Positions 1 to 4,944 of a DNA stretch of 9,795 nt are shown piece by piece (the stretch's first letter is position 1; each line of letters opens with the position of its first letter). Source of the stretch: JBOGJI01 sp050747865 (GTDB taxonomy: Bacteria; Acidobacteriota; Thermoanaerobaculia; Multivoradales; JAHEKO01); assembly GCA_050747865.1 (NCBI GenBank), contig JBOGJI010000177.1, positions 1 through 9,795 of the forward strand, given 5' to 3'. Under the pieces are notes generated by a model. The model was given only the letters and a program-made list of their open reading frames with translations. It had not been told where the DNA came from and did not search any database. The position numbers and the translations under genes were made by a program.

Positions 1-77
1 CCGTCCAGGCCTTGGGGTGACGAGCAGGTCTTGCCGTTGCGTTTGGTGTTCAGCCCACGGCAGTGCGGACAGCGCAC
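1..77 (-). CDS. Transposase N-terminus with CxxC zinc finger, partial (runs off left edge)
   Basis: Only the first ~25 codons are in the window. Read on the minus strand from a GTG at 77-75, the peptide is (V)RCPHCRGLNTKRNGKTC..., a CPHC knuckle followed by the NTKRNGKT pattern. That layout is common at the N-terminus of DDE transposases with a zinc-ribbon DNA-binding head, which bind the element's terminal repeats. The reading frame is closed by a TAG upstream (about 106-104), so no longer N-terminus is possible in this frame. An ATG with a well-spaced AGGA (ATG at 95-93) sits just upstream but is in another frame, so the true start or an early frameshift is unresolved. The transposase family cannot be fixed from this fragment. 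Confidence 0.5.
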   Translation of the reverse strand, partial: MRCPHCRGLNTKRNGKTCSSPQGLD

Positions 78-431
78 ACGACGTTTTGACCCATGATCGT
101 CCTATCCGGTTTTGAACGGATACTTAGAACCGACACGGCATACGCGTGCCGGTACATCGCTTACGTCCTGGCGAAGAGTGCTCCCAACAATGGCGAAAAC
201 GAGCCAAATTTCAACGTCAGACTATGCACCTCGTTAGTCAGTTACGCTCATTCTGATTGGAGCTGGGAAGGCCTTTTCGAACTAGCTCTATTGGGTCATT
301 GTTCCATCCAACCGGCCAAGTCCCCGTACGGAGTACGGAACGTCATCCGGGGAAGGCCATGGGGGTCGGGAGATGACGGATCACCTCCACCAGTCCCAAC
401 CGCTGGCCGGCCAATAGAAGACGCTTCGAAC
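78..431. other. Gene-free stretch of lower GC between two IS pieces
   Basis: An open frame covers 93-551 on the plus strand, but its first two thirds resemble no protein family and its composition is closer to 50% GC than its neighbours, so I do not call a gene. The stretch probably holds the upstream region and end of the left insertion sequence (78 to perhaps 170). It also holds a perfect dyad at 324-338 and a short ATG frame at 373-417 (14 codons, stop TAG) just after a G-rich, SD-like run at 361-372. The short frame may be the broken 5' end of a gene cut by the IS3 remnant that follows. Confidence 0.4.
324..338. promoter_or_regulatory. Perfect dyad CCGTAC-gga-GTACGG, candidate repressor operator
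   Basis: The two 6-bp arms are exact inverted repeats around a 3-base centre. Dyads of this size and base content are typical operators of TetR- or MerR-type repressors in actinobacteria. It lies 35 bases upstream of the short ATG frame at 373. No intact repressor or target gene remains next to it, so the site may be a relic. The regulator is unknown. Confidence 0.35.
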
Positions 432-571
432 GGCGGCGTCGAGTTCGCCGTGCTCGAGTGGGTCGCCTGGTTCAACCAACCGCCGCCTGCTCGCGCCAAT
501 CGGGATGATCCCCGCCCGTTGTGCTCGAGCCGATCCAGCGGTACCGCCTAGACAACGATCTGCCCCCCTGA
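432..571 (+). pseudogene. Decayed C-terminus of IS3-family transposase (OrfB, rve domain)
   Basis: Three consecutive frames together give the end of an IS3-type integrase-core transposase. Bases 432-476 encode GGVEFAVLEWVAWFN, bases 478-513 encode NRRLLAPIGMIP, and bases 515-571 encode PVVLEPIQRYRLDNDLPP followed by TGA. The family consensus in this place is roughly DVEYATLEWVDWFN-NRRLHSSIGYVPPAEFE-YY. The E of VEFA lies in the stretch that carries the catalytic Glu region. One extra base around 477 and another shift near 513-515 break the frame, and nothing recognisable lies upstream. It is an inactive remnant of about 45 codons. A weak hairpin (CCTTG...CAAGG, 576-592) follows the stop and may have been its terminator. 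Confidence 0.7.
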
Positions 572-717
572 CCAGCCTTGTCGTCAGCAAGGGGAGCGGC
601 GTGCCCGAGCACGGATTCTCTGCCGCGGACGACCTGCCCCGCGCACAAGCGCAGGTCTACGGATAACGCCGGTCCACAGATGCCCAGGGCGTTGGTTCGG
701 AAGTGCCGGGACGACGG

Positions 718-743
718 TATGCTTACTTCTACATCAAGGTAAG
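718..743 (+). promoter_or_regulatory. Candidate promoter and operator of the AbrB/PIN pair
   Basis: A TATGCT -10-like hexamer (718-723) has TTCGGA 16 bases upstream (696-701) as a weak -35. An inverted repeat CTTAC (722-726) / GTAAG (739-743) overlaps the -10 and the region before the ribosome binding site AAGGAG (741-746). An AbrB-fold antitoxin binding here with its toxin would autorepress, as is usual for VapBC operons. The element is short and the assignment is by position only. Confidence 0.3.
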
Positions 744-750
744 GAGAAGC

Positions 751-999
751 ATGGACGTCAGCGCCACCGTCACGGCCAAGGGTCAGGTGACGATCCCCAA
801 ACAGGTCCGCGAAGAGCTAGATCTTCACGAAGGGGACCGCGTGCTGTTCCGCGTCGTCGACGGTCGAGCGGTGCTCGCCCGCACCCCTGACCTGCTCGAC
901 CTCGCCGGATCGGTTCCCGTCCCGGCCGACGTCCGCGACCTGGCCTGGTCGGAGATCCGCGATCTGGCCCACCGCACACAGGCCGCCAGGAACGCCTGA
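751..999 (+). CDS. AbrB/MazE/SpoVT-fold antitoxin (VapB-like)
   Basis: An 82-residue protein that should bind DNA as a swapped-hairpin dimer and neutralise the PIN toxin encoded next to it. Residues 5-45 carry the hallmark of the fold: TVTAKGQVTIPKQVREEL, then LHEGDRVLFRVVDGRAVLA. The C-terminal tail (50-82) is the usual toxin-wrapping segment, here rich in Asp, Arg and Ala. ATG 751 is chosen because AAGGAG ends 4 bases before it; an upstream GTG at 703 in the same frame has no such site and would extend into the promoter. Its stop codon directly abuts the toxin's GTG start, so the two genes are translationally coupled. VapB-type naming is by context; MazE-like is the alternative. Confidence 0.85.
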   Translation: MDVSATVTAKGQVTIPKQVREELDLHEGDRVLFRVVDGRAVLARTPDLLDLAGSVPVPADVRDLAWSEIRDLAHRTQAARNA

Positions 1000-1383
1000 G
1001 TGCTGGTTGACACCAACGTCCTGGTCCGCCACCTCACTGGTCAGCCTGCGAACCAGGCGCGGCGGGCCACCAAGTTCCTGCGCAACGCGACGAGGCTGGA
1101 GCTGCCCTCGCTCATCGTGGCCGAGCTGATCTACGTGCTCGAGTCGGTCTACGAGCAGAACCGGGCTCAGGTCTCCGCCCTGGTTCGGTCCGTACTTGCC
1201 CATCCACCGATCCACACAGCCGAGGAGTCCATCCTCGTGCGCGCGGTCGAGTTCTACGAGACGACGCGGGCGCACTTTGCCGAGGCATACCTTGCCGCGG
1301 CCGCCGAGCACAACGACGGGATGGTCGCATCCTTCGATCGCGACCTCGATCTCATCGACGGCGTCACCCGCGTCGAGCCGTAG
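1000..1383 (+). CDS. PIN-domain ribonuclease toxin (VapC-like)
   Basis: A 127-residue PIN-domain protein, a Mg-dependent endoribonuclease toxin in this family. The acidic residues are in the right places: D4 in MLVDTNVLVR, E42 in SLIVAELIYVLE, E95 in HFAEAYLA (Asp in most relatives), and D113, D115 or D117 in ASFDRDLDLI. Length is normal. The start is GTG 1000, immediately after the antitoxin TGA (997-999) with no gap, and the antitoxin C-terminal codons supply no clear SD, so reinitiation is likely. Which RNA it cuts cannot be told. The Asp-to-Glu change at 95 keeps the charge and is seen in PIN proteins, so activity is expected. Confidence 0.85.
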   Translation: MLVDTNVLVRHLTGQPANQARRATKFLRNATRLELPSLIVAELIYVLESVYEQNRAQVSALVRSVLAHPPIHTAEESILVRAVEFYETTRAHFAEAYLAAAAEHNDGMVASFDRDLDLIDGVTRVEP

Positions 1384-1690
1384 GCAAGGCATGGCGCCCG
1401 TTCACACCGTCGTGGGCGTGCCTGCATCCCCCGCGAACTCACGTCAACCGGTCCACAACCACGGTTCCCGGTCACGGGCTGCCGAGACCGACGGCGGCGC
1501 TGCGCAGGCTGGGGTGGTCGGCGAAGCAGGCCAGATCTTCAGGGGTCCGGGTGGGGCGTGGGGACGCCGAGCCGCTGGATCACCCTTGGCGCCCTGCGGG
1601 TCCTCGAGTGGTGGGACCGGGCGGGCGGCGAGATCGGGCCGTCGCGATGAGTCACGGCCCGCTCTAACGTCAAGACGGCAGATCCGATCG
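1384..1690. other. Intergenic stretch with no recognised gene
   Basis: About 300 bases of very high GC separate the PIN toxin from the reductase gene. Several open frames cross it, but none shows a family signature or a ribosome binding site. A minus-strand frame around 1470-1550 reads TPEDLACFADHPSLRSAAV before a stop, which looks protein-like, but I cannot assign it; it could be a fragment. No clear terminator follows the toxin gene. The promoter of the next gene is probably in 1640-1690, where no strong hexamers stand out. Confidence 0.35.
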
Positions 1691-1707
1691 GACAAGGAGA
1701 GGGAACG

Positions 1708-2326
1708 GTGCGAGTCGTCGTCAGCGAGTTCATGACCCTCGACGGTGTGGTGCAGGCGCCGGGCGGTGCGGAGGAGGACACCAGCGGCGGGTTCCGGCAC
1801 GGCGGCTGGTCGATCCCCTACTTCGACCCCGACGTCATGGGCGGTGTCGTCGACGAATTCGCCCAGCGCAACGAGGTGCTGCTGCAAGGCCGGCGCACGT
1901 ACCAGGTGTCAGCGGCGGCCTGGCCGGAGCGCAGCGATGACCCGTTCTCCGACTGGATCAACCAGGCCCAGAAGTACGTCGTCTCCGACACGCTGACCGA
2001 CGCCGACCTCACATGGAAGCCGACGACGATCATCCGCCCCGCCGATCTCGTGCGCGAAGTGTCGGCGATGCGGGAGAAAGACGGCGGCGACATCTACGTC
2101 TACGGCAGCCTCACCGTGGCCCGGGCGCTGCTGGCGGACGGCTTGGTCGACGAGCTGGTCCTTATGATCGAGCCGATCACGCTGGGCGGCGGCAAGACCT
2201 TGTTCCCGACCGACGGGGAGGCCCGCCGGTTTGAGCTCGCGTCCACCGCCGGCTGCCACCGGCGTGCAGGTCTGCCGCTACCGCCCCGCCGCGAGGGTGT
2301 CGCGTGTCATTTGCTATCTGTTCTGA
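1708..2326 (+). pseudogene. DHFR/RibD C-terminal domain family reductase, frameshifted near its end
   Basis: This is the common actinobacterial 'dihydrofolate reductase family' protein, a Rossmann-like NADPH-dependent reductase domain of unknown substrate. GTG 1708 has AAGGAG at 1694-1699. Visible landmarks are the start VVVSEFMTLDGVVQAPGG, then HGGWSIPYFD, LLQGRRTYQ, the helix WPERSDDPFSDWIN, IYVYGSLTVARALLADGLVDEL and PITLGGGKTLFP. The expected last strand, ATGVQVCRYRPA, appears only after a +1 shift at about 2254 and ends at TGA 2324-2326, giving about 205 codons. Without the shift the frame stays open across the next gene. The lesion removes only the final strand, so a sequencing error or a recent pseudogene are both possible. 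Its end overlaps the promoter of the Xre gene. Confidence 0.75.
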
Positions 2327-2341
2327 TAACATCAGGGCATG
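2304..2341 (+). promoter_or_regulatory. Probable leaderless promoter with overlapping palindromic operator
   Basis: GTGTCA (2304-2309, -35-like) and TAACAT (2327-2332, -10) are 17 bases apart. The A of the ATG at 2339 lies 7 positions past the -10 box, exactly where transcription would start, and no Shine-Dalgarno precedes it, so the mRNA is probably leaderless. The perfect dyad CTGAT-aac-ATCAG (2323-2335) covers the -10 box, a natural operator for the Xre protein encoded immediately downstream. Confidence 0.55.
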
Positions 2342-2665
2342 GATGCGGCACGACTTCTTCGCACGCTTCGTGCGAGGTCGGGGTTGACTCTGCGCGAGCT
2401 CGCCGCCAGGGCCGGGACGTCGGACTCGACGCTCAGCGCCTACGAGGCCGGGCGTGTGACGCCACGGATCGACACCCTGACCCGGATCGTCGAGGCAGCC
2501 GGTTGGCGGCTCATGCCAGAGGTGGCCGTGCTCCCCGAGCGGGACGCGCGTCGTGCCCCCGCCGGCGAGGAGCTATGGCAGGTCCTGCTCCTGGTGGACA
2601 CGTTGCCGACCCGTTCACGCGACCAGCGTGCCAGCGCGCCCCACGCGATCTTCGGCCGCGCATGA
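2339..2665 (+). CDS. Small Xre/Cro-family HTH protein, probable antitoxin and autorepressor
   Basis: A 108-residue protein with an HTH_3 (Cro/C1) domain at residues 5-57: LLRTLRARSGLTLRELAARA, then GTSDSTLSAYEAGRVTPRIDTL. The recognition helix is around SDSTLSAYEAG. The remaining 50 residues form a short tail with a helix around GEELWQVLLLVDTL that could contact the partner. Its stop codon overlaps the ATG of the nucleotidyltransferase gene (ATGA, 2662-2665), so the two are coupled. Small Xre proteins paired with AbiEii/MenT-type nucleotidyltransferases act as cognate antitoxins or repressors, and that is inferred here. The upstream palindrome overlapping the -10 box supports autoregulation. 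ATG 2339 is the only good start and appears leaderless. Confidence 0.8.
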   Translation: MDAARLLRTLRARSGLTLRELAARAGTSDSTLSAYEAGRVTPRIDTLTRIVEAAGWRLMPEVAVLPERDARRAPAGEELWQVLLLVDTLPTRSRDQRASAPHAIFGRA

Positions 2666-3207
2666 GCCTGCCGGACAAGATCATCGAGCTCACGACTGCG
2701 TTGGCGAGCGCGGGCGTCCCGCACGCGTTCGGCGGAGCGATCGCGCTCGCGTACTGCATCCCCGATCCCCGTGCGACGGTCGACCTCGACATCAACTTGT
2801 TTCTCCCGGTGGCGGAGGCCGACTCCGCGCTCGGGGCATTGCCCGCGGGCGTCGAGCACGACGCGGAGTCGGTCGCGACGATTCAGCGGGGCGGCCAAGT
2901 CCGGTTGTGGTGGGGCGAAACGCCGGTCGACCTCTTCTTCAACACGACGAGCTTCCACGAGGACGCCGCGCTGCGTGTACGACAGGAGGACTTCGGCCCG
3001 GCCAGGCTTCCCGTCCTCGCCTGCCGCGACCTCGCGGTCTTCAAGGCTTTCTTCGATCGGAGCAGGGACTGGGTGGATCTCGAGGCCATGGCGCTCGGCG
3101 GGACGCTCGACGTCGCCGCGGCGGCAGGTGTCCTCGTCGAGTTCCTCGGACCAGACGATCATCGAGTCGCCAGGCTCGTGGCGCTTGGGGACATTGTGGC
3201 CCCTTGA
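2662..3207 (+). CDS. MenT/AbiEii-type nucleotidyltransferase, probable toxin
   Basis: A 181-residue nucleotidyltransferase-fold protein. Motif I is AFGGAIALAY (22-31) followed by RATVDLDINLF with D41 and D43. The third catalytic acid is D90 in ETPVDLFF. Motif IV is CRDLAVFKAFFDRSRDWVDLEAM with K128, R135, D136 and D139. This set matches AbiEii/MenT toxins, which use NTPs to modify tRNA or other targets; the target here is unknown. It is shorter than classical AbiEii (about 300 residues) and close to compact stand-alone forms. It overlaps the Xre gene by four bases. The last codons (DIVAP, stop 3205-3207) lie in what looks like an IS21-type end, so the natural C-terminus may have been replaced. 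Confidence 0.75.
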   Translation: MSLPDKIIELTTALASAGVPHAFGGAIALAYCIPDPRATVDLDINLFLPVAEADSALGALPAGVEHDAESVATIQRGGQVRLWWGETPVDLFFNTTSFHEDAALRVRQEDFGPARLPVLACRDLAVFKAFFDRSRDWVDLEAMALGGTLDVAAAAGVLVEFLGPDDHRVARLVALGDIVAP

Positions 3208-3227
3208 ACTGCGGTGGCCCTTTGAAC
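3197..3227. repeat. Tandem TGGCCCYTTGAAC repeat, likely solo IS21-type end
   Basis: TGGCCCCTTGAAC (3197-3209) and TGGCCCTTTGAAC (3215-3227) are 13-base direct repeats with one mismatch and an 18-base period. Short tandem repeats containing TGGCCCC are the transposase-binding sites at the ends of many actinobacterial IS21-family elements, and a similar arrangement is seen at 8078-8118 in this window. No istA or istB lies beside this copy, so it is a solo end or relic. It overlaps the last codons of the nucleotidyltransferase gene. Confidence 0.5.
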
Positions 3228-3329
3228 CTGCGCGCGCGGCTCACCAGGAGTGGTTATGGGCTATCCGCACCTCGGACAGACTCGATCAGAACCACTGCGG
3301 TTGTGCGATGCGGGTGGGAGTCATCCGGG

Positions 3330-3900
3330 TCACCCGTTGCGGGATGTTGGTCTCGGTTCGGCCGTCACAGTGAGGTGGGGGCCGGTCAGCCCCCACTGGG
3401 CCGCCAGCCCGATGGCGTCCACCCGTCCCGACACCCCCAATCGCTGGCACAGCTGCTTGAGCCGCCGGTACATCGCCCGCTCCGAGTAGCCGAACTCTCG
3501 GGTGAGGGTCTCGATGGTCGCGCCGCAGGCCAGCCGCGCCAGCAGGGCGACCTCGGGGTCGCTCAGCCACTCGGGTATCGGTCGGACGCTCGCGCTTGCG
3601 AGGACCCTGCGCACCACCTCGGCCGACATGATCACCATCCCGCGCACCGCTGCGCGGATGGCTTCGACGAGAATCTCCGGCCGTGCACGGAGTGGCAGCA
3701 CGTTGATGGTCCTCGCCACGAAGAGGTCCAAGTACGTCTGGGGAGTGATGGGTTCGTCCTGTCATGATGGCGACGATCGGCGTCCTCGGGACGAGGCGGC
3801 CCACGTCGATGACCACCCCGACATCCTTCGGCCACAGGACGACCACCAGCACCACGCAGCGAGGGTTGACGAGCGCCCAGGCGGAGAGATCACATGGCGT
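3330..3900 (-). pseudogene. Response regulator of the LuxR/NarL type, in pieces
   Basis: On the minus strand the second half of a receiver and a complete LuxR-type HTH are visible in two frames. Bases 3898-3763 read CVVLVVVLWPKDVGVVIDVG and VPRTPIVAIM. One base (3762) must be skipped to continue as QDEPITPQTYLDLFVARTIN, VLPLRARPEILVEAIRAAVRG and the HTH, from LSDPEVALLARLACG to SERAMYRRLKQLCQRLGV, ending at 3330. The first ~45 residues of a receiver are absent and no start codon with an SD is found. The strand that normally ends in the phosphorylated Asp (VVLLD) reads VVLVVVLW, with no Asp. The HTH half alone (TTG at 3731) could make 133 residues. It is most likely a pseudogene; the intact ancestor was probably a phosphorylation-independent regulator. 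Confidence 0.65.
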
Positions 3901-3923
3901 TCACACGTGAGTCTCACTTTCCT
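3895..3923 (-). repeat. Copy A of a duplicated ~30-base 5' element
   Basis: On the minus strand this reads AGGAAAGTGAGA-CTCACGTG followed by TGAACGCCA. Aligned with copy B (4914-4944) it has one substitution and lacks two single bases; 28 of 31 columns are identical. It contains a Shine-Dalgarno-like AGGAAAG and an inverted repeat GTGAG-a-CTCAC just before a GTG. The GTG here runs directly into TGA because of the missing base, so no coding starts from it now. It lies at the 5' side of the broken response-regulator gene. Confidence 0.6.
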
Positions 3924-3928
3924 TCACG

Positions 3929-3943
3929 TTGACCTGAGGTCAA
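3929..3943. promoter_or_regulatory. Perfect 15-bp palindrome TTGACCT-G-AGGTCAA
   Basis: Seven-base arms mirror around one G, between the stop of the AhpD-like pseudogene (3962) and the response-regulator remnant. On the minus strand it could nucleate a longer imperfect hairpin, because ACTTCC/GGAAAGT flank it (about 3918-3950) and would pair with the AAGGAAAG Shine-Dalgarno-like run. It could be an operator (TTGACC also resembles a -35 box) or an intercistronic structure. No T-run follows, so a classical terminator is unlikely. Confidence 0.4.
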
Positions 3944-3961
3944 GGAAGTCACGCGGGAATC

Positions 3962-4537
3962 TCACCGGTAGCCGCGGGTCAGGAGGTACCTCGCGCCGGC
4001 GTTCATCGCCGCCGGGCTCGCCACGAGGAAACCGAAGGCGTCGGCCGATCGATCCATGATGTTGAAGGCGAGGCTCACTGCCAGAGCATCCTCAACCTGC
4101 TGTCAGCTGACGCCCGCGGCCAGCACGGCCCGCACGTCGTCGGCATCGAGGGTGTGTTCCTTGGTCAGCTTGCGTAGCATGCGCAGCGTGGCCCGGAGCG
4201 GCTCTTCGATCGGCGCCGTCTCTGGATCGGCAAGCGTGGCGGCGACCTTCCCAGCGTCCCCGTACCAGATGCTCGATGTCGCCGAATGCGCCGTGATGCA
4301 GAACTCGGATTGGTTGACCTTCGAGACGAACGCGGCCATCAGCTCGCGGTCGCCGACCGACCAGGCAGATGGGCCCCGCATCGCCTCGTGCGTGAGACCG
4401 CCGGTCCCATAGAAGTCGGGGCGATAGAGCGCCAGCTTGACGGCGTCGACCACGGGCTGGCGCGACACCAGTCGGATGAGCGCCAGCAGGGCCTTCGTGC
4501 GGAGATCATGCCCGCGGTCGAGGATGGTGAGGCGCAT
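3962..4537 (-). pseudogene. AhpD/carboxymuconolactone decarboxylase-like protein with in-frame TGA
   Basis: A 191-codon gene of the AhpD-like (CMD) superfamily, alkylhydroperoxidase or decarboxylase-like helical proteins. ATG 4537 follows GAGGAG, three bases after the stop of the upstream gene. The conserved core VSKVNQSEFCITAHSATSS (71-89) has C80 and H84, but the usual first Cys of CxxC is Ser77, so the redox pair is incomplete. The frame is interrupted by TGA at 4105-4103 (codon 145, after VLAAGVS) and then continues in the same frame with QQVEDALAVSLAFNIMDR to RYLLTRGYR and TGA at 3964-3962. The tail is exactly the family's C-terminal helix (FNxMDRxADAFGF), so a full-length ancestor is clear. 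Readthrough, a base error or true inactivation remain possible. It forms an operon with the gene at 4926-4541. Confidence 0.7.
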
Positions 4538-4540
4538 CGA

Positions 4541-4926
4541 TCACTCCTCGGCGGTGGCCGCGGCAAGCGCGGCCAGTCCGCTCTCGTACTGGCGCGTGGC
4601 CTGGCCGACGGCAGCGCACACCACGATCTCGAAGACCTGGTCCTCGCTCAGACCCGCCGCCAGGACGGCGGCCATGTCGTCGTCAGTGACCTTGTAGGCG
4701 TGGTGGGCGACCTTGTCGATCAGCGTGCGCATCGGCTCGTCAAGCCCCGCGTTGTCGAACGCGGCGCGGCGCAGGTCACGCGGTGCCAGACCGTCGCCTT
4801 CGAGGATCCGCGCGACGAGCGCCCGGTGCATCTGCCTGATGTCCGACATGCTCAGTGCCGGTGCCGGACCGAACAACTCCAGAAAGCGTCGAAGTGCCGC
4901 TCGACAATGTCTCTGGCGTTCAACAT
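4541..4926 (-). pseudogene. Small AhpD/CMD-like helical protein, frameshifted near the start
   Basis: ATG 4926 with the SD-like AGGAAAG opens a frame MLNARDIVERHFDAF that stops after 24 residues at 4852. Skipping a one-base deletion in the short T run at about 4885-4883 rejoins the downstream frame as LELFGPAPALSMSDIRQMHRA, giving about 128 residues ending at 4541. The C-terminal part, LSEDQVFEIVVCAAVGQATRQY, is typical of small CMD-like proteins that sit next to AhpD-like genes. It has no CxxC motif, so it is probably a non-redox partner or paralog. ATG 4849 in the lower frame could restart a 102-residue protein, so partial function is possible. The stop is 3 bases before the next gene's ATG. 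Confidence 0.6.
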
Positions 4927-4944
4927 GTGAGTTCTCACTTTCCT
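4914..4944 (-). repeat. Copy B of the duplicated 5' element, with start codon
   Basis: On the minus strand the element carries AGGAAAG, the inverted repeat GTGAG-aa-CTCAC, the ATG (4926-4924) of the frameshifted AhpD-like gene and its first codons. It also covers the last codons and stop (4937-4935) of the DUF2269-type gene. The 31 bases match copy A at 3895-3923 except for one substitution and two single-base indels. The dyad sits between the Shine-Dalgarno and the start codon, where a hairpin or bound protein would control translation or transcription. Confidence 0.6.

Noticed and set aside
93..551. 152-residue open frame on the plus strand
   Set aside because: Only its last part (from about 432) resembles a protein family, and that part is a decayed transposase crossing three frames.
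1444..1887. 147-residue minus-strand frame opposite the reductase 5' end
   Set aside because: Pro/Arg/Ala-rich shadow of GC-rich plus-strand sequence with no family features and no ribosome site.
2440..3162. 240-residue minus-strand frame opposite the nucleotidyltransferase
   Set aside because: Composition of an antisense shadow; the plus-strand gene shows catalytic motifs in order.
3249..3296. Inverted repeat AGTGGTT/AACCACT between convergent genes as a terminator
   Set aside because: Seven-base arms with a loop of over 30 bases and no T-run; too weak to call.
4103..4105. TGA as a selenocysteine codon in an AhpD-like protein
   Set aside because: The codon is at the boundary of a C-terminal helix, not at the CxxC site, and no selenocysteine machinery or clear hairpin follows it.
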